A stretch of 46,264 bases of DNA from an uncultured Bacteroidota bacterium. Its GTDB lineage: Bacteria; Bacteroidota; Bacteroidia; Chitinophagales; Chitinophagaceae. This document shows, piece after piece, positions 9,231 through 18,446 of the stretch. The position numbers and the translations under genes were made by a program. Location: NCBI GenBank assembly GCA_903821465.1, contig CAIJLK010000050.1:1-46264 (forward strand), read 5' to 3'. Under the pieces are notes generated by a model. That model worked only from the letters and a program-made list of their open reading frames with translations, was not told the DNA's origin and searched no databases. The first letter of the stretch is position 1. Each line of letters opens with the position of its first letter.

Positions 9231-10223
9231 ATGACGAATACTACGCTCAAAAAGATTTCAGAAGTTCTAGGGCTTAGTATATCTACGATTTCTAGAGCCT
9301 TAAAAAATCATCCTGATATTTCAGAAAAGACTAAAAAGAAAGTCGTTGAGCTAGCTAAAGCACTTGATTATGAACCTAATGCTAGTGCCATACAATTAAG
9401 AACAAAACATAGTAAGATTTTCGGATTGATGGTTCCCACTATTTCTAATTTCTTCTATGACAGCTTCATTGCTTCTGTTGAAGAAGAAAGTAGAAAACAA
9501 GGTTTTTCACTCATTATTTTGCAATCGGGCGATGATATTGAGGTAGAAAATGAAAATCTGAAACTCTGCAGACAGAACAGGGTGACCGGTCTCTTTGCCT
9601 GTCTTTGTTCTAATACCAGAGATATGAGTGGATTTCTGAAGATGAATGAACTTGAGATTAAAACAGTATTCTTTGACAAAGTGCCCGACATGGAGGGCCT
9701 GAATAAAGTCTGCATGGCAGATACAAGGGCTGGAGAAATTGCTGCCGATGCAATCATTCAGGCAAAAATGAAAAACATACTTTCCATATTTGGTAATTCT
9801 AATCTTTCCATTACCAAAAAAAGAGAATCGGCTTACATCAATTATTTTAGGTTTAAATCACCCGATGTAAAACTTCAAATCGAACATTGTTGCGATACCG
9901 AAAATGCAAAACAAGTTGTTCATCAATATTTAAACAAGAAAAATACATTTGATACGATTTTCTGCATGAGCGATGAAATATTAATCGGTGTGATGAAAGC
10001 TATACAGGAATTAAATCTTAGCATTCCGAATGATATTTCAGTCATTGCGATCAGTAATGGATTTATACCCACTTTATTTCATCCGCAAGTAACCTATGTA
10101 GAAACAAGTGGCTACCAATTAGGCAAACTCGCTTTTACTCAAATGATGGCATGTATTTCAGGAAGTAATGCCCTACAAGAATTAACACTTGAATCAAAAT
10201 TGGTAATAGGTGGCTCTCTTTAG
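9231..10223 (+). CDS. LacI/GalR-family transcriptional regulator
   Basis: 330 residues. An N-terminal LacI helix-turn-helix (TTLKKISEVLGLSISTISRA, residues about 4-23) and hinge helix (residues about 47-58) are followed by a periplasmic-binding-protein-like sensor domain, recognisable from KIFGLMVPTISNFFYDSF, the segment around GLFACL, and the C-terminal SNGFIPTLFHPQVTYVETSGYQLG. Members of this family bind a small ligand, usually a sugar or nucleotide derivative, and leave or bind palindromic operators. It is transcribed away from susC; a matching palindrome lies in the shared spacer, so local control of the susC-susD-VCBS genes is likely. The effector is unknown. No terminator is seen in the 44 bases before the convergent kinase gene. 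Confidence 0.93.
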   Translation: MTNTTLKKISEVLGLSISTISRALKNHPDISEKTKKKVVELAKALDYEPNASAIQLRTKHSKIFGLMVPTISNFFYDSFIASVEEESRKQGFSLIILQSGDDIEVENENLKLCRQNRVTGLFACLCSNTRDMSGFLKMNELEIKTVFFDKVPDMEGLNKVCMADTRAGEIAADAIIQAKMKNILSIFGNSNLSITKKRESAYINYFRFKSPDVKLQIEHCCDTENAKQVVHQYLNKKNTFDTIFCMSDEILIGVMKAIQELNLSIPNDISVIAISNGFIPTLFHPQVTYVETSGYQLGKLAFTQMMACISGSNALQELTLESKLVIGGSL

Positions 10224-10267
10224 TTGCGTTAAATGCGAAGCTCTATTATTCGGATAAACCAAAATTG

Positions 10268-11674
10268 TTACAACAGAAAAGTTACCATTACTTCTGTGCC
10301 GTTACCTAAACTGGAATTAATCTTCATTTCTCCATTAAACAATGAGGCTCTTGTTTGTATATTAATGAGTCCAACCCCATGTGATGTGGCAGATTGATCA
10401 AATCCAATACCATCATCTTTAATAATAAGAATTAATTTACCTTCTTCTTGATAGAGTCGAATAAAAATATGTTTTGCTTTTGCATGCTTAAATATATTAT
10501 TAAACTGCTCTTGAATAATACGATAAATGGCGAGCTTTAAATCATTGGATATTTCTTCTTCATTAAAATCGTAAAAATCCTTTTGAACTTCAAATTCAGT
10601 AGATTTTTTAGCAATGGTAATAATATGATCTAATGCATCACTTAACTCCAACTCATTTAAAGAGGGGGGTATCAGATTATGCGATAGTGTTCTAATCTCC
10701 TGAATTGCCTCTGTAATTAACTTTTCAATATCACGATAAAGAGGCGATTCTATTTTTAACTCCTTTTTTAATAAACCAAGATACATCATTGATCCTGCTA
10801 AAATCTGATTCACGTTGTCATGCAACTCTAAACCAATTTCTGTTCTTTCCCTTTCTTGTGCTATGATAACTGCTTCAGCTATTTCTCGAGTTGTACGTTT
10901 CCTTTCATCAGCTAATTTCCTTTCTAATAAAATATTCTCAGTTACATCAGTACCAATAGTTAAAACAGCAATTTTATCATTATAGTTAATCTTATGCAGC
11001 GCAAGATCGATATAAAAAAGATCCCCCTTATTACTCTTGCATTTTAGTACTAAATTTTGAATAGCACCATTTTGCATTCTCAATTTTTCGATCAAATCAT
11101 CTATTTCCATTTGATTGTCAGATTCATAAATATCCCAAATGGACATCGATAGGAACTCTGACTTAGTGAAACCTAAAATCTGAGCTGCAGTTTGATTCGC
11201 ATCGAGAATTATAAAATCGGATGGATCAAATATAAAAATGCTGTCAGGGTTATTATCGAACAGATACCGATACTTAGCTTCTGAGATACGCATAGTAGTG
11301 CTGATCTTATTCCTTTCAATACTATACCCAATGCTCTTTTGAAGTATTAATGCATTTACATCATCTTTTAGCAAATAATCTTGAACACCCAATTTTAAAC
11401 TATCTATAGCAAATTGCAAATTGCCAAATCCAGTTAAAACAATAACTGGTATCCCATTTGCCAACTTAATCATTTCAACGATGCTATCCATGCCATTACT
11501 ATCTGGCAAGGATAAATCCAAAAGAATTATATCGAAATTTGCATTCTGCAAACTATTTATTGCTTCCTGAAGAAGTATATTATGTGTTAACTCAATGCCT
11601 GGAAATATCTCATGTAAATATTCATGCACTAAAAAATAATCACCTTCATTATCTTCCACTACTAATATTCTCAT
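10268..11674 (-). CDS. Receiver-PAS-histidine kinase (HisKA_3 / NarX-DegS class)
   Basis: 468 residues. The order is reversed compared with usual hybrid kinases: an N-terminal receiver comes first (residues 1-120; acidic pair E7/D8, phospho-acceptor D53 in LLDLSLPDS, T81, K103), then a PAS domain (about 131-250), then a HisKA_3 dimerisation region with the phospho-accepting histidine at H285 (ERTEIGLELHDN), and an ATPase domain ending with DDGIGFD and HGVGLINIQTRA. No TM segment is present, so the protein is cytoplasmic. It probably receives phosphate from another kinase and tunes its own kinase activity. It is the last gene of a leftward cluster, 23 bases after the next paralogous receiver-kinase. 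HisKA_3 kinases usually pair with NarL-type regulators, none of which is encoded here. Confidence 0.92.
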   Translation of the reverse strand: MRILVVEDNEGDYFLVHEYLHEIFPGIELTHNILLQEAINSLQNANFDIILLDLSLPDSNGMDSIVEMIKLANGIPVIVLTGFGNLQFAIDSLKLGVQDYLLKDDVNALILQKSIGYSIERNKISTTMRISEAKYRYLFDNNPDSIFIFDPSDFIILDANQTAAQILGFTKSEFLSMSIWDIYESDNQMEIDDLIEKLRMQNGAIQNLVLKCKSNKGDLFYIDLALHKINYNDKIAVLTIGTDVTENILLERKLADERKRTTREIAEAVIIAQERERTEIGLELHDNVNQILAGSMMYLGLLKKELKIESPLYRDIEKLITEAIQEIRTLSHNLIPPSLNELELSDALDHIITIAKKSTEFEVQKDFYDFNEEEISNDLKLAIYRIIQEQFNNIFKHAKAKHIFIRLYQEEGKLILIIKDDGIGFDQSATSHGVGLINIQTRASLFNGEMKINSSLGNGTEVMVTFLL

Positions 11675-11697
11675 AACTAAAGATTTACAAGTAAAAC

Positions 11698-13188
11698 TTA
11701 TTCAGTCTTACCAAGTGTCTGTTTAAACTTAATATAAAATGTTGTTCCTTCATTGACTTTAGAACTAACTGAAATTTTACCACCCAATGCAGTTACTTGA
11801 GAATGAATTAAATACAAACCGATTCCTTTACTATCAGAACGTTCATGGAACCGCTGATATAAACCAAAAATTCTATCCTTAACTCTCTCCATATCCATAC
11901 CAATTCCATTATCGGAAAATTCTAATATAATATAGTCATCTTCGATTTTGGTTTTCAAATTTATCTGCAATTTTCTTTCTGATGATGCAAATTTGATAGA
12001 ATTACTCATCAAGTTTAGTAGAATACTTTCTAAATAATTAGCATCAAAAAATATAGAAGGTGCCTCTGAAAAATCAGTATTGATAAGTATTTCTGCACTA
12101 TTAATTAAGGCCTTTAGATCATGTATATTTCTTTCTACAATTGTTTGAAAGTAAATGAGATTAAGGGCAACATATTTATTTTGCTTAATAAACAATACTT
12201 TGATAAGATCATTTAAAGTGTCATTTAATTGAAATGTAGCTGTCTTAAAAGCGCCTAATAATTCCTTAGTTGACTTGTCAGGAATTTTATTCATATCAAG
12301 CAACTCAACGATTGCCAATAAATTAGTTAGTGGTGCTCTTAAATTATGAGTAGTTATAAAGCCAAACTGTTTTAAATCGGCGTTTGACTGAATTAATTCT
12401 TCAATTAATTCCAATCTTTGCTCCTCTTGATGTTTCCGAATAGTTATATCTCTATAATTTAATACAATTGCTCTTACAGAAGGATCTTCTAGTAAATTAT
12501 ATAAAGTAAATTCAATCCATCGAAAATCATTGTCGTCAACCTGATATAATGCCTCTAAATTTCGAATCTCTCCGGGTATTTTTGAAACTTCAAAGAAAGT
12601 TTTAATAGTAATTGATCGATAATCATCATGAATCAAATCAGTTCTAAAATAACCATCAGCATTAATAGGATTAATATTAAAACGTATTTTCCCCAAGGGA
12701 CTTAAATCGCAAATTTTTCCACTTAACTCAATTAATGCATACCCATCAGCACTATTTTCAACAATCGATCTAAATCTTTTCTCGTTTTTCAGAAATAATT
12801 GTTGGATTTTATTTCTTTCGATACTATAGCTAATACTCTTTTGAAGAATAATTGGGGTTACTTCATCTTTTATTAAATAATCTTGAACACCCATTTGCAT
12901 GGTATCCACCGCAAAATTTTTATCAGCATATCCTGTTAATACAATAACTGGTGTACCCTCAACCAACTCAATTATTTCCTTAATAGATTCAATCCCATTG
13001 CTATCAGGCAATGTTAGATCCAAAAGTATTATATCAAATTTGTTTTGAGTAATACTTTTCTTTGCCTCAGAGAGAAGCCAACTATGCTCAATTATTACAT
13101 TGGGAAACACCTCATTAAGGTATTCTTCAACTAATAAATAATCGCCATCGTTATCTTCAACTAATAATATGTTCAAATGATTCATCAT
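11698..13188 (-). CDS. Receiver-PAS-histidine kinase (HisKA class)
   Basis: 496 residues. N-terminal receiver (residues 1-128; D57 in LLDLTLPDS, T85, K107), a PAS domain (about 135-252), a short coil, a HisKA region with H281 in the variant H-box THNLRAPLTN common in Bacteroidota, and an ATPase domain (N-box LMSNSIKFA, EFSDNGIGMD, GIGLYLIHSQ). The receiver is strikingly similar to that of the neighbouring gene at 10268-11674 (both keep VQDYLxKD and SIERNKI), while the kinase halves belong to different classes. Cytoplasmic. The start overlaps nothing but follows the large PAS kinase stop by three bases, so the two are probably translated together. A second in-frame ATG one codon later is an equally possible start. 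Confidence 0.92.
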   Translation of the reverse strand: MMNHLNILLVEDNDGDYLLVEEYLNEVFPNVIIEHSWLLSEAKKSITQNKFDIILLDLTLPDSNGIESIKEIIELVEGTPVIVLTGYADKNFAVDTMQMGVQDYLIKDEVTPIILQKSISYSIERNKIQQLFLKNEKRFRSIVENSADGYALIELSGKICDLSPLGKIRFNINPINADGYFRTDLIHDDYRSITIKTFFEVSKIPGEIRNLEALYQVDDNDFRWIEFTLYNLLEDPSVRAIVLNYRDITIRKHQEEQRLELIEELIQSNADLKQFGFITTHNLRAPLTNLLAIVELLDMNKIPDKSTKELLGAFKTATFQLNDTLNDLIKVLFIKQNKYVALNLIYFQTIVERNIHDLKALINSAEILINTDFSEAPSIFFDANYLESILLNLMSNSIKFASSERKLQINLKTKIEDDYIILEFSDNGIGMDMERVKDRIFGLYQRFHERSDSKGIGLYLIHSQVTALGGKISVSSKVNEGTTFYIKFKQTLGKTE

Positions 13189-13191
13189 GTT

Positions 13192-16100
13192 TTACTTTGG
13201 AATACTGAAATAAAACTTACTTCCCTTTCCTCGTGCTGATTCTAGCCAAATTTTACCGTTAAACCTTTCTACGATTTTTTTACAAATAGCCAGTCCTATA
13301 CCTGTTCCACTATATTCATCTTTATTATGTAGTCTTTGGAAAATGACAAATATCTTTTCGAAAAATTTCGAATCAATCCCTATGCCATTATCTTCCACAA
13401 TAAAGACCCAATCTACATCCGATTCTTTTGCACTAACTTTTATCACTGGATCTCTATCTACACTTTTATATTTAATTGCATTACTGATCAGATTTTGAAG
13501 CAATTGTAACATGGGAGTTTTATCTGCATTTACAGTTGGAAGTTTTTCAACTATTATCGTTCCATTGCATGTCTGTAATTTCATTTTAAAAAGCTCTTGC
13601 AATTCGTCTAATATTTCATTCGTATCAACTGGCTTCAATGCAATTGTGAAACTTGTAAGTCGTGAAAATTGCAGTAAATCGTTAATTAAACGTTTCATTC
13701 TATTTGCTCCGTCTACTGCTAAGTTTATGTATTTATTAGCTGTGTCATCTAGTTGGGTCTCGTATTTTTTTTGCAATAACTGCAGAAAGCTTGATACCAT
13801 TCTAAGTGGCTCTTGTAAATCATGAGAAGCTATATATGCAAAACGTTCTAATTCAACATTTGAATTAGCCAACTCTTCTGCTCGTATCTTTAATTTTAAA
13901 TTCAAATCTTTCAATAAATTTTCTGTATCAATCTGCATTGTAATATCGCGTGTTGCACCGATCATTCTAATAGCTTCCTTAAGTTCGTTTCTTGTTACAT
14001 ACCCTTTTTCAAAGAAGTGTGCATAGGTATTATCAGGTTTTTTAAATCGATAGGTAGAAGTCCAATAAACCAGATTGGGTTCCTTCAAAAATTTTTCCAT
14101 CTTTTCTTTAACCACCCCCAAGTCATCCGGATGAATTCTAGATTGCCAGTATGTATTTGTTTCGACATTTGTATTATCCTCAGAATCAATTAAAGTGATC
14201 ATTCCATCTCCTGTTCTATATACTTCATCCTTTAAAATATTCCAATCCCAGATAATATCATTCGTAGCTTTAGTTACAAGATCGTATCGCTCATTCATTT
14301 CTAAAATTTCTTCTTCGAATGTTTTATTTTCAATGATAACTTTTAGAATATTTAAAGCACGAAATAAATTATTTTCTTCTTCTTTATTTGGAAGTCGCGA
14401 ATCTTTATAATAAACTGCGAATGTTCCAAGAATAGCGCCTAGTGAATTGATAATAAGATAAGACCAACAGGCTTTATAACCAGATTCAAGTGCAAGTACT
14501 TTAAAATTCACCCATCTCGGATCATTATTGATATCTGAAACAATCACATTTTGTTTTAAGAAAGCTGCAGTTCCACAAGAACCAACATTCTCACCAATCT
14601 TAATGCCATTAATATAAGCAGCGAATTCTGGATTTAGATTTGATCCGGCCCAATTGTATAATCTATCACCTTCTAATCTTAATACAGAACAAGTCATACC
14701 TGGATGCAGTTTCTCTAATGCCAAAAGATAGAAATCAATGGTTTCACTTAATATGGTATCTGGACTTGCATTTCTTTCTAATACCTCTTTTTCAAGCTGT
14801 TCCAATGTAATTAATCGCTTGGTTTCGGTAATGTCTTTAAAATAAACCGACAACCCTAATTCAGATGGATAAGCACTTACTTCAAAAAGTGTATTTAATG
14901 GATCAAAAAAGTCTTCAAAATGTACTGCTATATTTTCGTTTAATGCACGATCATATTCTATTTGTGATTTAGAACCAACTACAGCTGGTAATATATCATA
15001 AACTGGTTTTCCGAGAACTTGATCACGCGAAATTCTTAGAATTCTTTCTGCTTCCTTATTAAAATAAGTAAACCTACTTTCAGTATCCACTGTAAAGAAA
15101 CCATCAGTGATACTCTCTAAAATGATATTTTTTTGATCGTACGCATCTTTTATTTCTTGCTCTATTCTCTTTCGTTCGTTAATAGATCTAAAAAATATGG
15201 AAATTCCATCAGCAGTGGGATAAAAGCTTTCCTCATACCAATCTCCTGCCTCTTTAATTTGAATTTCAAAATGTATTGGCTCTTTATCAATTAGAACCTT
15301 TTGGAAGTTTTCATGGAAGATCCCTTTTTTTAAAAAAGGATAGGTTTTAAAAATATTCTTCCCAATTAATTCCTCAGCAGATTGTCTTAATAAGTTTTGA
15401 GCTGGGGCATTTATATACGTGAAATTAAAATCATTGTCTAAGGCATAAAAGCAATCGGATATACTTTCTAAGATATTTTCCCTTTCGAGTTCCATTTGCT
15501 TTTTTTCAGTAATATCTTTTGCAACAGCAAAAATTACTCCTTCTTCAGCAATAGGCACTGCTGTCCAGGACAGCCATTTCATTTCGCCAGTTTTTGTTAC
15601 AATGTTTTTTTCATAATTCACGAGACTGTGACCTTCTTGGAATTTATCTTTACCTCCAAGGAATTTTTCTTCCAACTCAGGATCATAAAAGCTCGCGATA
15701 TCTTTTCTTAGCATTTCACTTTCTGAATAACCCAACAAATTAGATACTGCTTGGTTTATCTTTTTAAAATATCCATCAAACCCAATGATACATAAAAGAT
15801 CAGGTGATAAATTGAAAAAACGATTTAATTCATCGTCAGTCCTAGATTTCTGAATATCTGAACCTATTTGTTTACTAATCCTATTCAATAAATCGGAAGA
15901 TATTTGCTCGTAAACAAATGGCTTATCGCAAAAGAAATTGAACAAAGCAATTACCCGATCATTATAAAAAATTGGGACGATCAAAACACTGGTTAGTCCG
16001 GCCAGATCAGCATTCTCTTTACATAGAAATTCAGATTTATTTATATCGTTGAAATACAAGATCTTTTTCTCTGACCAAGCCCTACCCATTACGCCATTAC

Positions 16101-18243
16101 CCCGGGTAGCAAATTCAAGAGGGAGGGCCTTTCTGAACTTAGCAGCTTTCTCTGTTTTTGACCAATTGGCTTTATATAACATTTTGGTATCGTCTATATT
16201 CACTAGCCAAGCCTCAGCATAAGTATATCCGAGATAATTACTAATTTTTTCAATCCCAATGCTTAATGATAATTCCAAAAAGTCATTCCCATTTATAGTT
16301 TGAATTAAATCATACAAAAATTCTTTTTCTATTCCTTCCTTCTTGCGTTCTGTAATATTCCTCTGTATAGAAATCCAATGCGTAAAATGTCCGGCATCAT
16401 TCGCTAAAGGCATAATTGACATATTCGACCAATATACTTCACCATTTTTTTTATAATTCATTACTTCTATCTCACAAGGCTCCCAATTTTTCATTTTTTC
16501 TTTTAAACGATCTAATTCAGTCCGTTTTGTTAGTTCACCTTGAAATATTCTAGGGGTTTTGCCAATAATCTCCTCCGATGTATAACCGGTTAATTTAGTA
16601 AATGCTTCGTTCACGTACAAGACCCTTGGACCCGGCAAGTCGATAGGCTCGGCCTCTGTAATTAAAACGGAATCTGATGAATTAGTAATAACTGATTTGA
16701 ATAATCTTAATTGTTGCTCCTCCTTTTTTTGCAAGGAAATATCCTGCATGGCACCAATCATTCTTATACCTTTTCCTTTTGCATCTCGAACAACAACACC
16801 CTTGTTTCTAACAAATGCAATTTCACCGTTGGCTTTTAGGAACCTATATTCCTCAGTCCAGTTACTCCCCTTTCCTTTAATCAAGGTATTGATACTATTC
16901 AGAATCCTTGGTCTGTCTTCGGCATGTATATGTTCATACCAAACTACGATATCACCCTTATTATTTTGAGTTTCATATCCGAATAATCTAGAAAAACCTT
17001 CGCCCCAATATAGCTCATCATTAACAAGGTTTAAATCCCAGATCGCATCAAAAGTTGCCTGTGTAACATATTCATATCGTTCATGGCTATCCTGCAGATT
17101 TTTTAGTGCATCTTTAATTTCTGATATATCATGCTGTACCGTCATTCCCGCAACAATTTCGCCATTCTGATTTAGAATTGGAATTGCGGAACACATTACA
17201 TAAATCTCACCCCGAATAGGATTTTTGATCATGTATTCTTTATTCGATATTTGCTTGCCTTTTAATGCCTGTCTCAAGGGATGGGCTTCAATTATTACTG
17301 GCGTTTTAGTGATTGGATCAAATAATTGATAATGATTTTGCCAATTGCTAAGCATAGAACTATTATCGGCAATTCCAATCATCCGATTAAGACCTTCATT
17401 ACAAATAATCAATTCTCCCAACTGATTTACAAGAGCAACACCATCATTCATTGAATGAATCATTGCATTTAGAAGGACTTCTTTTTCTCGATTTTCTTTT
17501 TCGATTTCTTTCGTCTCTGTAATATTCTTTGCAAAAACAGAAATACCTATTTGTTGCCCATTCTCTTTGACTATTGGATTTACAGTGATACTATAATAAG
17601 AAAGATGTCCATTTTTTGAAAGACTTTTCTCAAAAGAAAAATGATTCCCCATCCTAGATCTTTCAAGCATTTCGTTTGGGGTGTTTTGATCAGTTCCTGG
17701 AAACAAATCCAAAACAGCCCCGCCCACTATTGGAACCTCTCTAAATTGTTCATTACATATTTTAACAAATGCATTATTAAAATTGATCAATTTCAGGTTC
17801 ATGTCGAATGAATAAACAATATCTGGCATATTGTTTATCAAAGCGAAATAATCAGCCCGTTGTTTTTCCTCTTTATCCTGCAACTGCAATTGCATTTGCT
17901 TGGCAAATGGTAGCTTTCTAACTGAAATATACAATTGCTTTTTAGCTGGGTCAATATTTGACCACTCAGATACAAATGACAAAACCATTATTGAACTATC
18001 TGAATTATAGCACTCGAATTCGATAGGTTCTAAATTGCCTTCCTTTAATTTTTCAAAAACCTTTTTGAAATTTTTCGTCTGGTTTTTTATCGCAAGACTA
18101 GTAAAGTGCTGATTAAGAAGCGAATTTTTATCAATTCCAATAATGCGAGAAAATTCTTGATTAACATCAATGCATATCCCCTTTTCATCAGTTATACAAA
18201 GACCAATTGCATTTTTAGACAATAAATTCAATAGTGGATCCAT
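13192..18243 (-). CDS. Giant multi-PAS/GAF sensor histidine kinase
   Basis: I choose the ATG at 18243 (MDPLLNLLSKNAIG), which starts just before the first PAS domain; the track adds 23 unlikely codons. The 1683 residues carry nine PAS domains and two GAF domains: PAS at about 5-120, 129-250, 256-375, 388-505, 513-635; GAF 640-795; PAS 804-915, 918-1030, 1034-1145; GAF 1150-1300; PAS 1318-1445; then HisKA with H1474 (IASHDLQEPLR) and an ATPase domain with LLQNLISNAIKYK, VEDNGIGID and SGTGIGLAI. There is no signal peptide or TM segment, so signals must be cytoplasmic. The fifth PAS has GKTPRIFQG where LOV domains have their flavin-binding cysteine, so it is not a LOV photosensor. The kinase core resembles phytochrome-type kinases. 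Three bases separate it from the next kinase gene. Confidence 0.94.
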   Translation of the reverse strand: MDPLLNLLSKNAIGLCITDEKGICIDVNQEFSRIIGIDKNSLLNQHFTSLAIKNQTKNFKKVFEKLKEGNLEPIEFECYNSDSSIMVLSFVSEWSNIDPAKKQLYISVRKLPFAKQMQLQLQDKEEKQRADYFALINNMPDIVYSFDMNLKLINFNNAFVKICNEQFREVPIVGGAVLDLFPGTDQNTPNEMLERSRMGNHFSFEKSLSKNGHLSYYSITVNPIVKENGQQIGISVFAKNITETKEIEKENREKEVLLNAMIHSMNDGVALVNQLGELIICNEGLNRMIGIADNSSMLSNWQNHYQLFDPITKTPVIIEAHPLRQALKGKQISNKEYMIKNPIRGEIYVMCSAIPILNQNGEIVAGMTVQHDISEIKDALKNLQDSHERYEYVTQATFDAIWDLNLVNDELYWGEGFSRLFGYETQNNKGDIVVWYEHIHAEDRPRILNSINTLIKGKGSNWTEEYRFLKANGEIAFVRNKGVVVRDAKGKGIRMIGAMQDISLQKKEEQQLRLFKSVITNSSDSVLITEAEPIDLPGPRVLYVNEAFTKLTGYTSEEIIGKTPRIFQGELTKRTELDRLKEKMKNWEPCEIEVMNYKKNGEVYWSNMSIMPLANDAGHFTHWISIQRNITERKKEGIEKEFLYDLIQTINGNDFLELSLSIGIEKISNYLGYTYAEAWLVNIDDTKMLYKANWSKTEKAAKFRKALPLEFATRGNGVMGRAWSEKKILYFNDINKSEFLCKENADLAGLTSVLIVPIFYNDRVIALFNFFCDKPFVYEQISSDLLNRISKQIGSDIQKSRTDDELNRFFNLSPDLLCIIGFDGYFKKINQAVSNLLGYSESEMLRKDIASFYDPELEEKFLGGKDKFQEGHSLVNYEKNIVTKTGEMKWLSWTAVPIAEEGVIFAVAKDITEKKQMELERENILESISDCFYALDNDFNFTYINAPAQNLLRQSAEELIGKNIFKTYPFLKKGIFHENFQKVLIDKEPIHFEIQIKEAGDWYEESFYPTADGISIFFRSINERKRIEQEIKDAYDQKNIILESITDGFFTVDTESRFTYFNKEAERILRISRDQVLGKPVYDILPAVVGSKSQIEYDRALNENIAVHFEDFFDPLNTLFEVSAYPSELGLSVYFKDITETKRLITLEQLEKEVLERNASPDTILSETIDFYLLALEKLHPGMTCSVLRLEGDRLYNWAGSNLNPEFAAYINGIKIGENVGSCGTAAFLKQNVIVSDINNDPRWVNFKVLALESGYKACWSYLIINSLGAILGTFAVYYKDSRLPNKEEENNLFRALNILKVIIENKTFEEEILEMNERYDLVTKATNDIIWDWNILKDEVYRTGDGMITLIDSEDNTNVETNTYWQSRIHPDDLGVVKEKMEKFLKEPNLVYWTSTYRFKKPDNTYAHFFEKGYVTRNELKEAIRMIGATRDITMQIDTENLLKDLNLKLKIRAEELANSNVELERFAYIASHDLQEPLRMVSSFLQLLQKKYETQLDDTANKYINLAVDGANRMKRLINDLLQFSRLTSFTIALKPVDTNEILDELQELFKMKLQTCNGTIIVEKLPTVNADKTPMLQLLQNLISNAIKYKSVDRDPVIKVSAKESDVDWVFIVEDNGIGIDSKFFEKIFVIFQRLHNKDEYSGTGIGLAICKKIVERFNGKIWLESARGKGSKFYFSIPK

Positions 18244-18446
18244 TAGGTAGATTTCAATCTTTAATTGAATTTTTGAGAAGCGCAAATAGAAGTATCTAAT
18301 TATTAGGGGCAACTATGCGCGTCTAAATATACTAAAAAAATCAAGTTGTATTTTACTAACACTTATTGCATAGCGTTGTTACCTTGTTTTAAAAGGAAAC
18401 AATTACTATTATAATCTATTCGTCATTTTGAACTAAAAATTCAACT

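Noticed and set aside
16300-16710. Possible LOV photosensor domain in the giant kinase (PAS 5, GKTPRIFQG)
   Set aside because: The flavin-binding cysteine of the NCRFLQ motif is absent, so it is an ordinary PAS domain.
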